A stretch of DNA of 64,000 nt from Clostridium liquoris (GCF_002995785.1 NZ_PVXO01000027.1:42179-106178), one strand, 5' to 3'. Positions 21,333 through 29,336 are shown, counted from the first letter of the stretch. Translations and numbers: made by a program. The notes: generated by a model not told the origin, from the sequence alone.

Positions 21333-22581
21333 TGGATTCCTTTCGCAGGAAGAAATAGATTCATTGTTAAACGGAAACAGCGCTGGCAATGATATTGAAA
21401 TAGATAATGCAAAAGAAGCAGCAGCAGGGGAAAGCCCTGAAAAAGTTGAATTAAGCGATCTTGAGAATGATTTGTTAGGCGAAATAGGAAATATTTCTAT
21501 GGGTTCTGCCTCTACAGCCCTATCAACTATAATAGGACAGCCAGTAAACATAACAACTCCAGTAGTTACTGTTACTACCTTAAGGGAACTTAAGAATACC
21601 TTTGAGGTACCTAATATTGCTCTAGAGGTTAAATACACCAGTGGTATTGTTGGAGAAAATTTGTTAGTTATGAAAATAACAGATGCCGCAGTGATAGCTA
21701 GTCTTATGATGGGTGGAGATGGAAAAGTTAATGAAGTAACTACTCTATCAGAAATAGAAGAGAGCGCTGTATCTGAGGCTATGAATCAGATGATAGGTTC
21801 TGCGGCTACATCCATGGCTACTATGTTTTCTAGAGAAGTAAATATTTCTCCGCCTGTGTCAAGAATATGGAATGATCTTACTTCTCCTCTATCTGATGAA
21901 TTAAGTGAGGATGAAACCATAGTTCAGGTTTCCTTCAGCCTTACCATTGGAGAATTGGTAGATAGTAGTATAATGCAGCTTTTGCCTATATATACAGCAA
22001 AAAAAATTGTAGACATAATGATGGGAAAAGAAAACAATACTAATAGTGATACAGCTGCAAAAACAGCGCAGCCTAAAGAACAGAAACAGCCTAAAGAACA
22101 GAAACAGGTTAATAAAACACCTAAGGGAAATCCGCCACAGGAACATAAACAGCAGGCTAAGGTGGTAAAAGGTTATAATACTGAACATCCACAATCACCC
22201 CAGGGCGCTTCTGAGCAAAATTATGGCTCTGAACCAATTGTAGAGAAACCAATAGAGGTTCAGCAGGCAGCATTCCAGCCCTTAAATGCAGAAGCTCAAG
22301 GAACGCCTATGCCTAAGAATATTGATCTTATAATGGATGTACCATTGGAAGTATCAGTAGTTTTAGGAAGAACAAAATTAAATATAAGGGAAATATTAAA
22401 TTTAGGTACAGGTTCTTTAATTGAACTGGATAGATTAGCTGAGGAACCTGTGGAAATCCTTGTAAACGGAAAGAAAGTAGCTTATGGTGAAGTTGTAGTG
22501 GTAGATGAAAACTTTGGTGTAAGGATAACTAGTATAGTAAGTAATGAGGAAAAAGTTAAGTCTCTTGGTAGGCAAAAATAA
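21325..22581 (+). CDS. fliY: FliY motor switch / CheY-P phosphatase
   Basis: A 418-residue FliY. An N-terminal CheY-binding peptide (FLSQEEIDSLLNG) is followed by a CheC-like domain with two phosphatase signatures (DLLGEIGNISMGSA and ESAVSEAMNQMIGSAA), a Gln/Lys/Pro-rich linker at about 235-310 containing a tandem PKEQKQ repeat, and a C-terminal FliN/SpoA domain (about 330-410). It acts in the C-ring and removes phosphate from CheY-P. The start ATG 21325 lies inside the fliM 3' end; an upstream in-frame ATG at 21313 is poorly placed. A terminator overlaps the stop codon, closing the operon. Confidence 0.95.
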   Translation: MSNGFLSQEEIDSLLNGNSAGNDIEIDNAKEAAAGESPEKVELSDLENDLLGEIGNISMGSASTALSTIIGQPVNITTPVVTVTTLRELKNTFEVPNIALEVKYTSGIVGENLLVMKITDAAVIASLMMGGDGKVNEVTTLSEIEESAVSEAMNQMIGSAATSMATMFSREVNISPPVSRIWNDLTSPLSDELSEDETIVQVSFSLTIGELVDSSIMQLLPIYTAKKIVDIMMGKENNTNSDTAAKTAQPKEQKQPKEQKQVNKTPKGNPPQEHKQQAKVVKGYNTEHPQSPQGASEQNYGSEPIVEKPIEVQQAAFQPLNAEAQGTPMPKNIDLIMDVPLEVSVVLGRTKLNIREILNLGTGSLIELDRLAEEPVEILVNGKKVAYGEVVVVDENFGVRITSIVSNEEKVKSLGRQK

Positions 22582-22605
22582 CGGCTGTATAGGCCGTTAT
22601 TTTTT
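22574..22605 (+). terminator. Terminator of the fapA-che-fliMY operon
   Basis: AATAACGGC and GCCGTTATT pair around TGTATAG, followed by TTTTT; the fliY stop codon lies in the left arm. Confidence 0.93.
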
Positions 22606-22617
22606 AGTGTACACATA

Positions 22618-22644
22618 TAAACAAATAAAGTTTAATCACGATAA
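22618..22644 (+). promoter_or_regulatory. Sigma-28 promoter before flgM
   Basis: TAAA at 22618-22621, 15 nt, then CACGATAA at 22637-22644. It lies just after the fliY terminator and 125 nt before flgM, matching sigma-28 control of anti-sigma and late flagellar genes. Confidence 0.65.
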
Positions 22645-22768
22645 TATAAATAGCATATAAATTGGAAATATGTAGGAGAGTTTAATTCCACATATAATAT
22701 AATTAAAAAACAACAAAAATTTATCTATGTTGTAAAACAGTATGTGTGTAGGATAAGGGGTGTATTAA

Positions 22769-23047
22769 ATGAAAATTTATGGAATAAGTGCAAATAAGAT
22801 ATTGAATTCCTATGGAGATAATAAAAAGCAGATAGAAAGCAAAGAAATTAGGAAAGAAAATAGTAGTGATACTATAGAAATATCTTCAATAGGCAAAAGT
22901 CTAAGCTCATATTCTATTGATGAAAATAATGTAAATTTAAAAGAAAGAATAGAGAAGATAAAAGAAGAAGTATCAAAAGGCACTTATAACAGAGATTCAA
23001 GGCTGGTAGCGCAAGGCATAATTGATGCTATGAAAAACAGAGGGTAG
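22769..23047 (+). CDS. flgM: FlgM anti-sigma-28 factor
   Basis: A 92-residue FlgM: disordered N-terminal half, then SSDTIEISSIGKSLSSYS and the C-terminal sigma-binding helices (NLKERIEKIKEEVSKGTYNRDSRLVAQGIIDAM). It holds sigma-28 inactive until the hook-basal body is complete. ATG 22769 follows AAGGGGTG. It is the first gene of the late block and lies behind a sigma-28 promoter, so it would be part of a negative feedback loop. Confidence 0.92.
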   Translation: MKIYGISANKILNSYGDNKKQIESKEIRKENSSDTIEISSIGKSLSSYSIDENNVNLKERIEKIKEEVSKGTYNRDSRLVAQGIIDAMKNRG

Positions 23048-23048
23048 T

Positions 23049-23078
23049 ATTCAGAGTACAGAGAAAATTGTCAACTGA
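23049..23078 (+). repeat. Small remnant of a period-7 element
   Basis: CAGAGTACAGAGAAAATTGTCAACTG-like sequence: two ACAGAG(T/A) units pass directly into TTGTCAACTG, as if left and right arms had collapsed together with loss of the core. It fills the flgM-flgN gap. Confidence 0.55.
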
Positions 23079-23097
23079 ATTAAGGGTGGTGAATTAG

Positions 23098-23508
23098 TTG
23101 ATTGAAGATTTAAATAGAATAATTATTGAAGAAATAAAGGCTCTTGAAGTTTTACTAGGCTGTTTAGATAGGCAGCATGAGTATATAGCCAAAGATGATG
23201 TATTTAAAATGGAAGCAGTGGTAGAGGACATTAATAATTGCAATAAAAAAATAGCAAAGTTAGAAATGGAAAGACGAAACATAACCAAAGGAGAATCCAT
23301 GGAACAAATAGTTAATGCCTCAGATTATAGTGAATTGGATGAAAACTATAGAAAGGCTAGAAAATTAGTAGAAGAGCTTAAAGTTCAGAAAGAAACAAAC
23401 GAAATACTTATAAAGCAGGGATTGGGATATACCACAAGAATGCTCCAAGTATTAAATCCCGATAGGCAGCCTAAGACATATGGGGCCTATGGGAAGATGA
23501 AGAGATAA
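23098..23508 (+). CDS. flgN: FlgN-like flagellar export chaperone
   Basis: A 136-residue, almost wholly alpha-helical acidic protein with FlgN-family layout: long N-terminal helices (IIIEEIKALEVLLGCLDRQHEYIAKDD), a central coiled coil (CNKKIAKLEMERRNITKG) and a C-terminal helix pair ending in a disordered tail (NPDRQPKTYGAYG). FlgN binds the hook-filament junction proteins FlgK and FlgL before export; both genes follow. The start is TTG 23098 with AAGGGTGGTGA upstream. Confidence 0.85.
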   Translation: MIEDLNRIIIEEIKALEVLLGCLDRQHEYIAKDDVFKMEAVVEDINNCNKKIAKLEMERRNITKGESMEQIVNASDYSELDENYRKARKLVEELKVQKETNEILIKQGLGYTTRMLQVLNPDRQPKTYGAYGKMKR

Positions 23509-23510
23509 TT

Positions 23511-23690
23511 ACAGAGTACAGAGAACAGAGAACAGAGTACAGAGAAAATTGACAGTTGACAATTGACAATTGACAGTTAAGGATGTTTTCCTAGGATATG
23601 CCTAGAAAAACTTAAATTATATAATTTATCGAAATTTTTTACTTCGTAAAAAATTTCTTCCATAACTGTCCACTGTCAATTGTCAACTGA
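23511..23690 (+). repeat. Two-armed period-7 element, mixed ACAGAGT and ACAATTG type
   Basis: Left arm 23511-23579: five ACAGAGT/ACAGAGA units, a 6-nt joint (AAATTG), then ACAGTTG, ACAATTG, ACAATTG, ACAGTTA. Right arm 23666-23689: CTGTCCA, CTGTCAA, TTGTCAA, CTG. The core has a TTTTCCTAGG/GCCTAGAAAA hairpin and a perfect 12-bp hairpin GAAATTTTTTAC around TTC. Core and order match the element at 19.7 kb. It ends about 10 nt before the flgK ribosome-binding site. Confidence 0.9.
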
Positions 23691-23712
23691 AAAAAGTTTG
23701 GAGGGAATGAGT

Positions 23713-25494
23713 TTGTCAGGTTTATTTGGAACTTTAAATATTGGAAAAAGTGGCCTTTTTACAAGCCAGAGAGCTATAGATGTAACATCTCATAATATTG
23801 CCAATGCCAATACAGATGGGTATTCAAGGCAGAGGGCAGAGTTACAAACCACAAGGCCTTTTTGTACACCTTCTATGAATAATGCAGCAGCACCTGGACA
23901 AGTAGGTACAGGAGTTCAAGTATCTCAAATACAAAGAATTAGGGATACATTTTTAGATTATCAGGTAAGGGTAGAATTGGGTGTTCAAGGTAATTATTCA
24001 GGTAGAGATAAATTTTTAAGTCAAGTAGAAAATGTATTTAACGAACCTAGTGATACGGGACTGTCAACACTTTTGGGAAAGTTTTTTGATTCTTGGCAGC
24101 AGCTTTCTAAGCAACCAGAAACATCTAATGGTAAAACCATGGTATCTGAGCAGTCCATGGCTTTAGCAAATGAATTAAATCATATGTATGGACAATTGAA
24201 TAAAATTAAAGGCAATGCCCAAGATCTTATAAAACAGACAACTATAGATGTAAATAGCCTTTTAAATCAAATAGACCAGTTAAATAAAGAAATAATACAA
24301 ATAAGTGTATCAGGAAATAATCCAAACGACCTTATGGACAGAAGGGATCTATTATTAGATCAATTAAGTTCAAAATTTGGCATTAGTATAGATAAAAAGA
24401 ATTTTAAATCCATTGAAATAAACACCAGAGAAGATGCTGGTGCTAACTCACCTATGATTGGTGGCAAACCAGTTAATTTAGTTCAGACGTTAGATCCAGA
24501 TAGTGTAGCTAGGTTTGCCTATGTTAGCAACATAGAAAAGCGTGAGGATGGAAATTATAATATAGTTTATTATAAAAATGGGGATATGACTGCTAATGAA
24601 AATAGAGTAACTGTTGAAGGTGTAGCATTAAACGCTGATGAATATAAAAAATTAGATGAATGTAGAATTCTTTGGACGGATAAAGATGGAGCTTTAATGA
24701 AAAAGACTGCTGAAACCATAGGAGATGGAGTTGAAACTATAACAGACGGCAAAACAACAGGCGTTAATTTTGAAGATGTACCACTATTTACTCCATCTAC
24801 TGGAGAGCTTAAAGGATATATGTCCATACAGCAGGATATTGACACTTACATTGACAAAGTAAATAACCTAGCAAGGGCATTGGCATTTTCAGTAAATACT
24901 ATACATGGGCAGACAAATGACTCTGCCAAAGATAAATTGTCTTTCTTCGTAAATAAAAATGAAGATGGAGTTGAAGTAGACATAGATGCTTCTAATATAA
25001 CTGTAAATAAAAAAATAGTGGAAGATCCAATGCTTATAAAAGCCTCAAAATTGGATGTACCGCCTTCTGGTGAATCTGATGGAAAGAGAGCTATGGCTAT
25101 TGCAGGATTAAGAGATAAACTTATGGGCATTCAAAAAATTAAAAGTGGCACTACAAGGGATAAATATATAAAAGATTTCTGCGGAGGTCTTGTGGAAGAT
25201 GAATATGGAGTAAAAACCATAAATGGAACTACAGATGGTATGAAAATAGATAACTATTTTAAAGATATGGTAGATGCTCTTGGAATTCAAGAACAGGAAG
25301 CAAGAAGAATGGTTAAAAATCAAGCTAAGGTTCTAACAAGTTTTACACAAAGCAGAGACGCAGTATCCGGTGTATCCTTAGATGAGGAAATGGTTAATTT
25401 AGTTCAATTTCAACATGCCTATGTGGCCAATTCAAAAATTATAGCCACTGTAGATGAATTGCTGGATGTAGTTATTAATGGATTGAAGAGATAG
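23713..25494 (+). CDS. flgK: FlgK hook-filament junction protein 1
   Basis: A 593-residue FlgK, the first junction protein between hook and filament, exported through the flagellar secretion system. The N-terminus (SGLFGTLNIGKSGLFTSQRAIDVTSHNIANANTDGYSRQR) and C-terminus (VSLDEEMVNLVQFQHAYVANSKIIATVDELLDVVIN) carry the conserved rod/hook-family helices; the middle is variable. The start is TTG 23713, 8 nt from GGAGGG, giving MSGLFG as in homologs; ATG 23707 lies almost on the ribosome-binding site. Confidence 0.95.
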   Translation: MSGLFGTLNIGKSGLFTSQRAIDVTSHNIANANTDGYSRQRAELQTTRPFCTPSMNNAAAPGQVGTGVQVSQIQRIRDTFLDYQVRVELGVQGNYSGRDKFLSQVENVFNEPSDTGLSTLLGKFFDSWQQLSKQPETSNGKTMVSEQSMALANELNHMYGQLNKIKGNAQDLIKQTTIDVNSLLNQIDQLNKEIIQISVSGNNPNDLMDRRDLLLDQLSSKFGISIDKKNFKSIEINTREDAGANSPMIGGKPVNLVQTLDPDSVARFAYVSNIEKREDGNYNIVYYKNGDMTANENRVTVEGVALNADEYKKLDECRILWTDKDGALMKKTAETIGDGVETITDGKTTGVNFEDVPLFTPSTGELKGYMSIQQDIDTYIDKVNNLARALAFSVNTIHGQTNDSAKDKLSFFVNKNEDGVEVDIDASNITVNKKIVEDPMLIKASKLDVPPSGESDGKRAMAIAGLRDKLMGIQKIKSGTTRDKYIKDFCGGLVEDEYGVKTINGTTDGMKIDNYFKDMVDALGIQEQEARRMVKNQAKVLTSFTQSRDAVSGVSLDEEMVNLVQFQHAYVANSKIIATVDELLDVVINGLKR

Positions 25495-25507
25495 TTATAA
25501 AAAGACA

Positions 25508-25610
25508 AAGAATAAATTATAAAGAATAAATAATAAATGATGAAAGAATTTTTTACAGGGTAAAAAATTCTCACTTTATTTATTATTTATAATCTATTAT
25601 TTATTATTTT
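25508..25610 (+). repeat. Two-armed period-7 element, AAGAATA/AATAATA type
   Basis: Left arm: AAGAATA, AATTATA, AAGAATA, AATAATA, AATGATG. Core: perfect hairpin GAATTTTTTAC-AGG-GTAAAAAATTC (25546-25570). Right arm: TTATTTA, TTATTTA, TAATCTA, TTATTTA, TTATTTT. It fills the flgK-flgL gap up to the flgL ribosome-binding site. Confidence 0.85.
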
Positions 25611-25630
25611 GAAAAAGTGGGGTGTACTTA

Positions 25631-27148
25631 TTGCGTATTACAAATAGAATGATGTCTAATAACTTTCTAAATGATATGATGATTAATCTTGATAATTTGC
25701 AGACTATTAGTGGTCAGCTGACTTCAGGAAAGGAAATTAGAAGACCTTCCGATGATCCATTTAAGGTTGCTAGAGCTATGCAGCTTCACACAGATATTAA
25801 TACAAATAAACAATACAATGAGAATATAAAGGATACCATAAACTTCTTAGATGAAACTGATACCGCACTAAACCAATTGGGAAATCAATTCCAAAGGGTA
25901 AGAGAGCTTTTAGTATCTGCAGGCGGAGTCTATGGAACTGATGAAAGAAAGAAAGTTAAAGATGAGATAAATGAAATAATAGGACAAGTTTCTCAAACAT
26001 TGAATTCTAACTTTGATGGAAAATATATATTTGGAGGTACCAGGGCTACTACAAAGCCTACTAATACTATAACTGGGCCAGCGACAACAAAAATTGAAAA
26101 TAAAGCATCTGCTGACGGAAACCCACCAGTAGAGGCTTCAGTCAATGGAAAGTATTCTGGTGCTGAAAACATAGACTATGAAGTTGAGGTTAGTGAAGGT
26201 AAGGTTACATTCACAGCTAGCAATGGTAAGATAATAACTGGAGGCGCTACAGAAAAGAGCTGGGATTTAGAAAATGGATTAACATTTAAAGCTGATAAAG
26301 ATTTGGTAAATGGTACTGGATATAAATTTACAGCAATAGCGGAAGGAAACACCAAGCTAATTTTTAACAGTAGAAAAGGCGAAGAGTTAAGTGATTTACC
26401 TCCTATTGAATGTAAGATTCCTACTGATGTAACGAAATGGAATGGGAAAGAAATAACCTTTAATGTAAATGGTAATAATCCAGATGTAGTTGTAGAAATG
26501 AAAGATCTAAACACTCCGGAGGATATTATAAATAAAATAAATTCAGATGAAAACTTAAAGGGAAAAGTGTTTGCCGTTGAAGTAAAACATGGTAAAGAAA
26601 GTTCTATTCAAATTTATTCACTTGATGAAAACAAAGTTTTTATAAAGGATACAGGTATTGACGAGTTAAAAACTAATAAATTCATGGGTAACTATGAGAT
26701 GCAAATTATGGGTGAGGATTTAATAACAGAAATATCCCAAGGTGTTACAGTAGACTATAATACTACAGCTGCAGAGATTATAAAGTTTAATGATTCAAAG
26801 GGAAATCCAAGAGACTTAAAAGATATTCTAGAAAAAATAGTAAGGGATTTAGATAATCCTAATAGAACAAATGATATCACAAATGAGGATTTAGAAGCCA
26901 TAGATGCAGTAATGGACAATATATTGAAGCTCCGTTCAAAGGTAGGAGCAAAACAAAATAGGATGGACAGTGCAGAATCAAAGAATTCTTCAGAAAACTT
27001 TGATATGACAGATATATTATCAAAAACTGAGGATATAAATATTACAGAAAAAGTTATGCAGTTTGCCGTAGCACAAACAGTATATATAGCAGCTTTGCAA
27101 ACCAGCGCTAAAATAATTCAGCCTACTTTAATGGACTATTTACGTTAA
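25631..27148 (+). CDS. flgL: FlgL hook-filament junction protein 3
   Basis: A 505-residue FlgL. The flagellin-like N-terminus (RITNRMMSNNFLNDM, LTSGKEIRRPSDDPFKVARAM, FDGKYIFGGT) and C-terminus (SKVGAKQNRMDSAES...VMQFAVAQTVYIAALQTSAKIIQPTLMDYL) flank a large variable region (about 150-390), longer than the ~300 residues of the Bacillus protein. The start is TTG 25631 (MRITNRMM) with GTGGGGTG upstream; a GTG at 25622 overlaps that site. Confidence 0.95.
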   Translation: MRITNRMMSNNFLNDMMINLDNLQTISGQLTSGKEIRRPSDDPFKVARAMQLHTDINTNKQYNENIKDTINFLDETDTALNQLGNQFQRVRELLVSAGGVYGTDERKKVKDEINEIIGQVSQTLNSNFDGKYIFGGTRATTKPTNTITGPATTKIENKASADGNPPVEASVNGKYSGAENIDYEVEVSEGKVTFTASNGKIITGGATEKSWDLENGLTFKADKDLVNGTGYKFTAIAEGNTKLIFNSRKGEELSDLPPIECKIPTDVTKWNGKEITFNVNGNNPDVVVEMKDLNTPEDIINKINSDENLKGKVFAVEVKHGKESSIQIYSLDENKVFIKDTGIDELKTNKFMGNYEMQIMGEDLITEISQGVTVDYNTTAAEIIKFNDSKGNPRDLKDILEKIVRDLDNPNRTNDITNEDLEAIDAVMDNILKLRSKVGAKQNRMDSAESKNSSENFDMTDILSKTEDINITEKVMQFAVAQTVYIAALQTSAKIIQPTLMDYLR

Positions 27149-27236
27149 AGAATAAATTTTAAATAATAAAGAATAAATATAGACGATAATTAAGTTTGAT
27201 TTAGTTGACAATTGTCCTCTGTCAACTGTCAACTGA
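27149..27236 (+). repeat. Chimeric period-7 element
   Basis: The left half carries AAGAATA/AATAAT-type units (27149-27176), but the right half is TTGACAA, TTGTCCT, CTGTCAA, CTGTCAA, CTG (27204-27234), the arm of the other subfamily. No core hairpin is left. It sits between flgL and fliW and looks like a recombinant or decayed element. Confidence 0.65.
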
Positions 27237-27254
27237 ATAAGAAGGGTGTTTTTT

Positions 27255-27683
27255 ATGAAGCTAAATACAAAATATCATGGAGCAATAGAGTTTGAAAAAG
27301 AGAATATTATCACTTTTAAAAAGGGTTTACCTGGGTTTGAAAACTTGAAGGAGTATATAATTTTTCCTTTAGAGGAAAATAAGATATTTAGTATTATGCA
27401 ATCTCTAGAGGACACAAGTGTAGGAATACCTGTGTTATCTCCTTTTTCAATATGTAATGATTATGAGTTTTCCATTCCACAGGAGATAACTGAAAGCCTA
27501 TGTATAAAATCTCAAGAAGATGTATTGGTTTTAAACACTGTTACAATAAACTCAAACTATAAAAGCATTACTACAAATTTAAAAGCTCCTATTATTATAA
27601 ATATTAAGGACAAAATTGGGGAACAAATAATATTAGATAATGATAAGTATGAAATAAAGCACCCAATTTTTCAGGAGGATTAG
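27255..27683 (+). CDS. fliW: FliW flagellar assembly factor, CsrA antagonist
   Basis: A 142-residue Fli[35 protein letters not shown], then [28 protein letters not shown] and YEIKHPIF at the end. FliW binds flagellin in the cytoplasm and, when free, sequesters CsrA, so flagellin translation follows filament export. ATG 27255 follows GAAGGGTG. csrA starts 3 nt after its stop, and candidate CsrA sites lie in two flagellin leaders in this window. Confidence 0.95.
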   Translation: MKLNTKYHGAIEFEKENIITFKKGLPGFENLKEYIIFPLEENKIFSIMQSLEDTSVGIPVLSPFSICNDYEFSIPQEITESLCIKSQEDVLVLNTVTINSNYKSITTNLKAPIIINIKDKIGEQIILDNDKYEIKHPIFQED

Positions 27684-27685
27684 TA

Positions 27686-27898
27686 ATGTTAGTTATAGGA
27701 AGAAAAAAAGGAGAGTCTTTACTTATAGGTGATAATATAGAGATAACAGTGGTAAAAATAGAAGATGGTTCTGTAAAAATTGCCATATCAGCACCTAAGG
27801 ATGTAACAATATTAAGAAAAGAACTATATAAGGAAGTAGAAGAGGAAAATAAAAAAGCAGCTGAAGTGGATTTATCAATACTTAAGAAATTAAAATAA
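27686..27898 (+). CDS. csrA: CsrA translational regulator
   Basis: A 70-residue CsrA with the usual [23 protein letters not shown]-terminal strands and the [10 protein letters not shown] segment that carries the RNA-binding arginine. The dimer binds GGA motifs in leader hairpins or ribosome-binding sites and blocks translation. CAGGAGG overlaps the fliW stop region, so the pair is translationally linked. Likely targets are the leaders at 32.3 and 40.6 kb. Confidence 0.97.
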   Translation: MLVIGRKKGESLLIGDNIEITVVKIEDGSVKIAISAPKDVTILRKELYKEVEEENKKAAEVDLSILKKLK

Positions 27899-27925
27899 TA
27901 TGTTTATCATAAAAGGAGTGTTAAC

Positions 27926-28300
27926 ATGGACGTAAAGAATATTTGTCAAGGAGGACATGCAACCTTTCATGTAAATGCAAATTCTTTAAATAATGATTCT
28001 ATAGAAGCGTTGGATAGCCCAAAGGGTGAAACTCGTGCAATAGAAAACAATAATCTAGAAAGTAAAGGAAAAATAAAAGAGCAGGACGTAAAAAAGGCCG
28101 TAGATAAACTTAACAAGCTTTTTGAGGACAAATCTACCCACGCGGAATATGAAGTGTATGGGAAATTTAAAGATATAACTATAAGTATAGTAGACAACAA
28201 TACCAAAGAGGTAGTAAAAGAAATACCGCCTAAAAAAATAATAGATATGGTAGACAAGCTTTGTGAATTGGCAGGAATGTTTATGGATCAGAAAGCGTGA
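27926..28300 (+). CDS. flaG: FlaG family flagellar protein
   Basis: A 124-residue FlaG: a disordered N-terminal half, then VKKAVDKLNKLFEDKSTHAEYEVYGKFKDITISIVDNNTKEVVKEIPPKKIIDMVDKL, which is the FlaG domain. Homologs affect filament length; the mechanism is not settled. ATG 27926 follows AAAGGAGTG. It lies between csrA and a filament-cap/chaperone group. Confidence 0.9.
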   Translation: MDVKNICQGGHATFHVNANSLNNDSIEALDSPKGETRAIENNNLESKGKIKEQDVKKAVDKLNKLFEDKSTHAEYEVYGKFKDITISIVDNNTKEVVKEIPPKKIIDMVDKLCELAGMFMDQKA

Positions 28301-28305
28301 TTTTT

Positions 28306-28450
28306 AAAGAATAAATAGTAAAGAAGAAATAATAAATAAAGAAAAAGTTTTTGCTTGAGACAAAAACTTTGAAAAATATATATTTACAGAAATTCCGCTA
28401 AAGGAATTTTCTCAATTTTTATTATTTATTATTTGTACTTTATTCTTTAA
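28306..28450 (+). repeat. Two-armed period-7 element, AAGAATA type with two core hairpins
   Basis: Left arm units AAGAATA, AATAGTA, AAGAAGA, AATAATA, AATAAAG. Core hairpin 1: AAAGTTTTTG/CAAAAACTTT. Core hairpin 2: AAATTCC/GGAATTT within ACAGAAATTCC...GGAATTTTC, a block shared with the elements at 29.7 and 32.2 kb. Right arm: TTATTAT, TTATTAT, TTGTACT, TTATTCT. It fills the gap before the 98-residue gene. Confidence 0.85.
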
Positions 28451-28467
28451 AAAAAAGGGGGTATCTT

Positions 28468-28764
28468 ATGGAGTATAGGCTAAATAAAATTGATACAGAG
28501 GTAAGACAGACAATACAGGATGAGACAAAGGAAGGGCTAATTCATAGAAAACTGGGTTTAAAGATAAATAAGAATGTCTATAAGGATAATAAAAATAAAA
28601 ATTTTTCAGAGCAGTTAAAGAAGTATTCTGAGAATAAGAAAAATACGAGTAAAGTTATTTCTGTAGAAGCGGAAAGAGTACAGCATGCAGAAATAGAAGC
28701 CTTTATGGATGAAAATGAAAAGAATATTTTATCCAGTGGAAGATTTCTAGACATTAAAAGGTAG
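28468..28764 (+). CDS. Unknown 98-residue protein of the flagellar operon
   Basis: I do not recognise this family. The protein is highly charged (about a third Lys/Glu/Asp), probably helical at both ends with a Lys/Asn-rich flexible middle (KNVYKDNKNKNFSEQLKKYSENKKN). The tail AEIEAFMDENEKNILSSGRFLDIKR looks the most constrained. No signal peptide, membrane segment or cysteine. ATG 28468 follows AAAGGGGG and the stop lies 11 nt before fliS, so it is very likely co-translated with fliS. An export chaperone or regulatory role would fit the position but is only inference. Confidence 0.75.
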   Translation: MEYRLNKIDTEVRQTIQDETKEGLIHRKLGLKINKNVYKDNKNKNFSEQLKKYSENKKNTSKVISVEAERVQHAEIEAFMDENEKNILSSGRFLDIKR

Positions 28765-28775
28765 GTGTAAATCAT

Positions 28776-29159
28776 ATGTATGCAGGAAATGCTTATAATA
28801 CTTATAAAAATAATAGTATAAATTATGCCTCCAAGGAGCAGCTTTTGCTTATGCTTTTAGATGGGGCTGTTAAATTTTCTAAAATAGCAAGACAAGCTAT
28901 TTTAGATAAGGATGTAAAAAAAGCTCATGAAAATATAATTAAAACACAGAATATATTTTATGAACTGATGTCAACTTTAGATGTATCAAAAGGTGGAGAT
29001 TGGGCACCAAAACTCATGAGTATATATGAATTCATTGCAAATAAACTTATGATGGCGAATATAAAAAAAGATGCAGCCATAATGGATGAAATAATTCCAC
29101 TTATAGAAGACATAAAAGACACTTGGAATGAAGCATACAAGCTTTCAAAAAGCAGATAA
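28776..29159 (+). CDS. fliS: FliS flagellin export chaperone
   Basis: A 127-residue FliS: YNTYKNNSINYASKEQLLLMLLDGAVKFSKIARQAI and the later helices GDWAPKLMSIYEFIANKLMMANIKKD. It binds the C-terminal disordered part of flagellin in the cytoplasm and prevents early polymerisation. ATG 28776 follows AGGTG at short range. Flagellin 1 is 3.2 kb downstream; fliD normally follows directly but is here separated by a four-helix-bundle gene and repeats. Confidence 0.96.
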   Translation: MYAGNAYNTYKNNSINYASKEQLLLMLLDGAVKFSKIARQAILDKDVKKAHENIIKTQNIFYELMSTLDVSKGGDWAPKLMSIYEFIANKLMMANIKKDAAIMDEIIPLIEDIKDTWNEAYKLSKSR

Positions 29160-29230
29160 AAAAATAAATAATAAATAAGAAAGAATAAATAATAAATATT
29201 GAAAGAATTTTTTACTATATAAAAAATTCT
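29160..29230 (+). repeat. Half period-7 element (left arm and hairpin only)
   Basis: AAATAAT, AAATAAG, AAAGAAT-type units followed by the hairpin AGAATTTTTTA-CTAT-ATAAAAAATTCT. The expected right arm is absent; unrelated sequence and the four-helix-bundle gene follow. It may have been cut when that gene entered. Confidence 0.65.
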
Positions 29231-29293
29231 AACCTAATCCACTATATATCATATTAGAAATTTAACTTTTGGAATATAAGTAGAAGGTATAGT

Positions 29294-29326
29294 CCATAAT
29301 TACAAGTAAATCACTTGTAATTATGG
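29294..29326 (+). promoter_or_regulatory. 14-bp perfect hairpin abutting a ribosome-binding site
   Basis: CCATAATTACAAGT (29294-29307), loop AAATC, then the exact complement (29313-29326). The last two G residues of the right arm are the first two of the GGAGGA ribosome-binding site, so folding would partly hide it. It lies 10 nt before the start of the four-helix-bundle gene. Confidence 0.7.
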
Positions 29327-29336
29327 AGGAAGAGAA

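Noticed and set aside
20337..22581. fliM and fliY as overlapping duplicates
   Set aside because: They share only the N-terminal CheY-binding peptide and C-terminal SpoA domain; the middle domains differ as expected for FliM and FliY.
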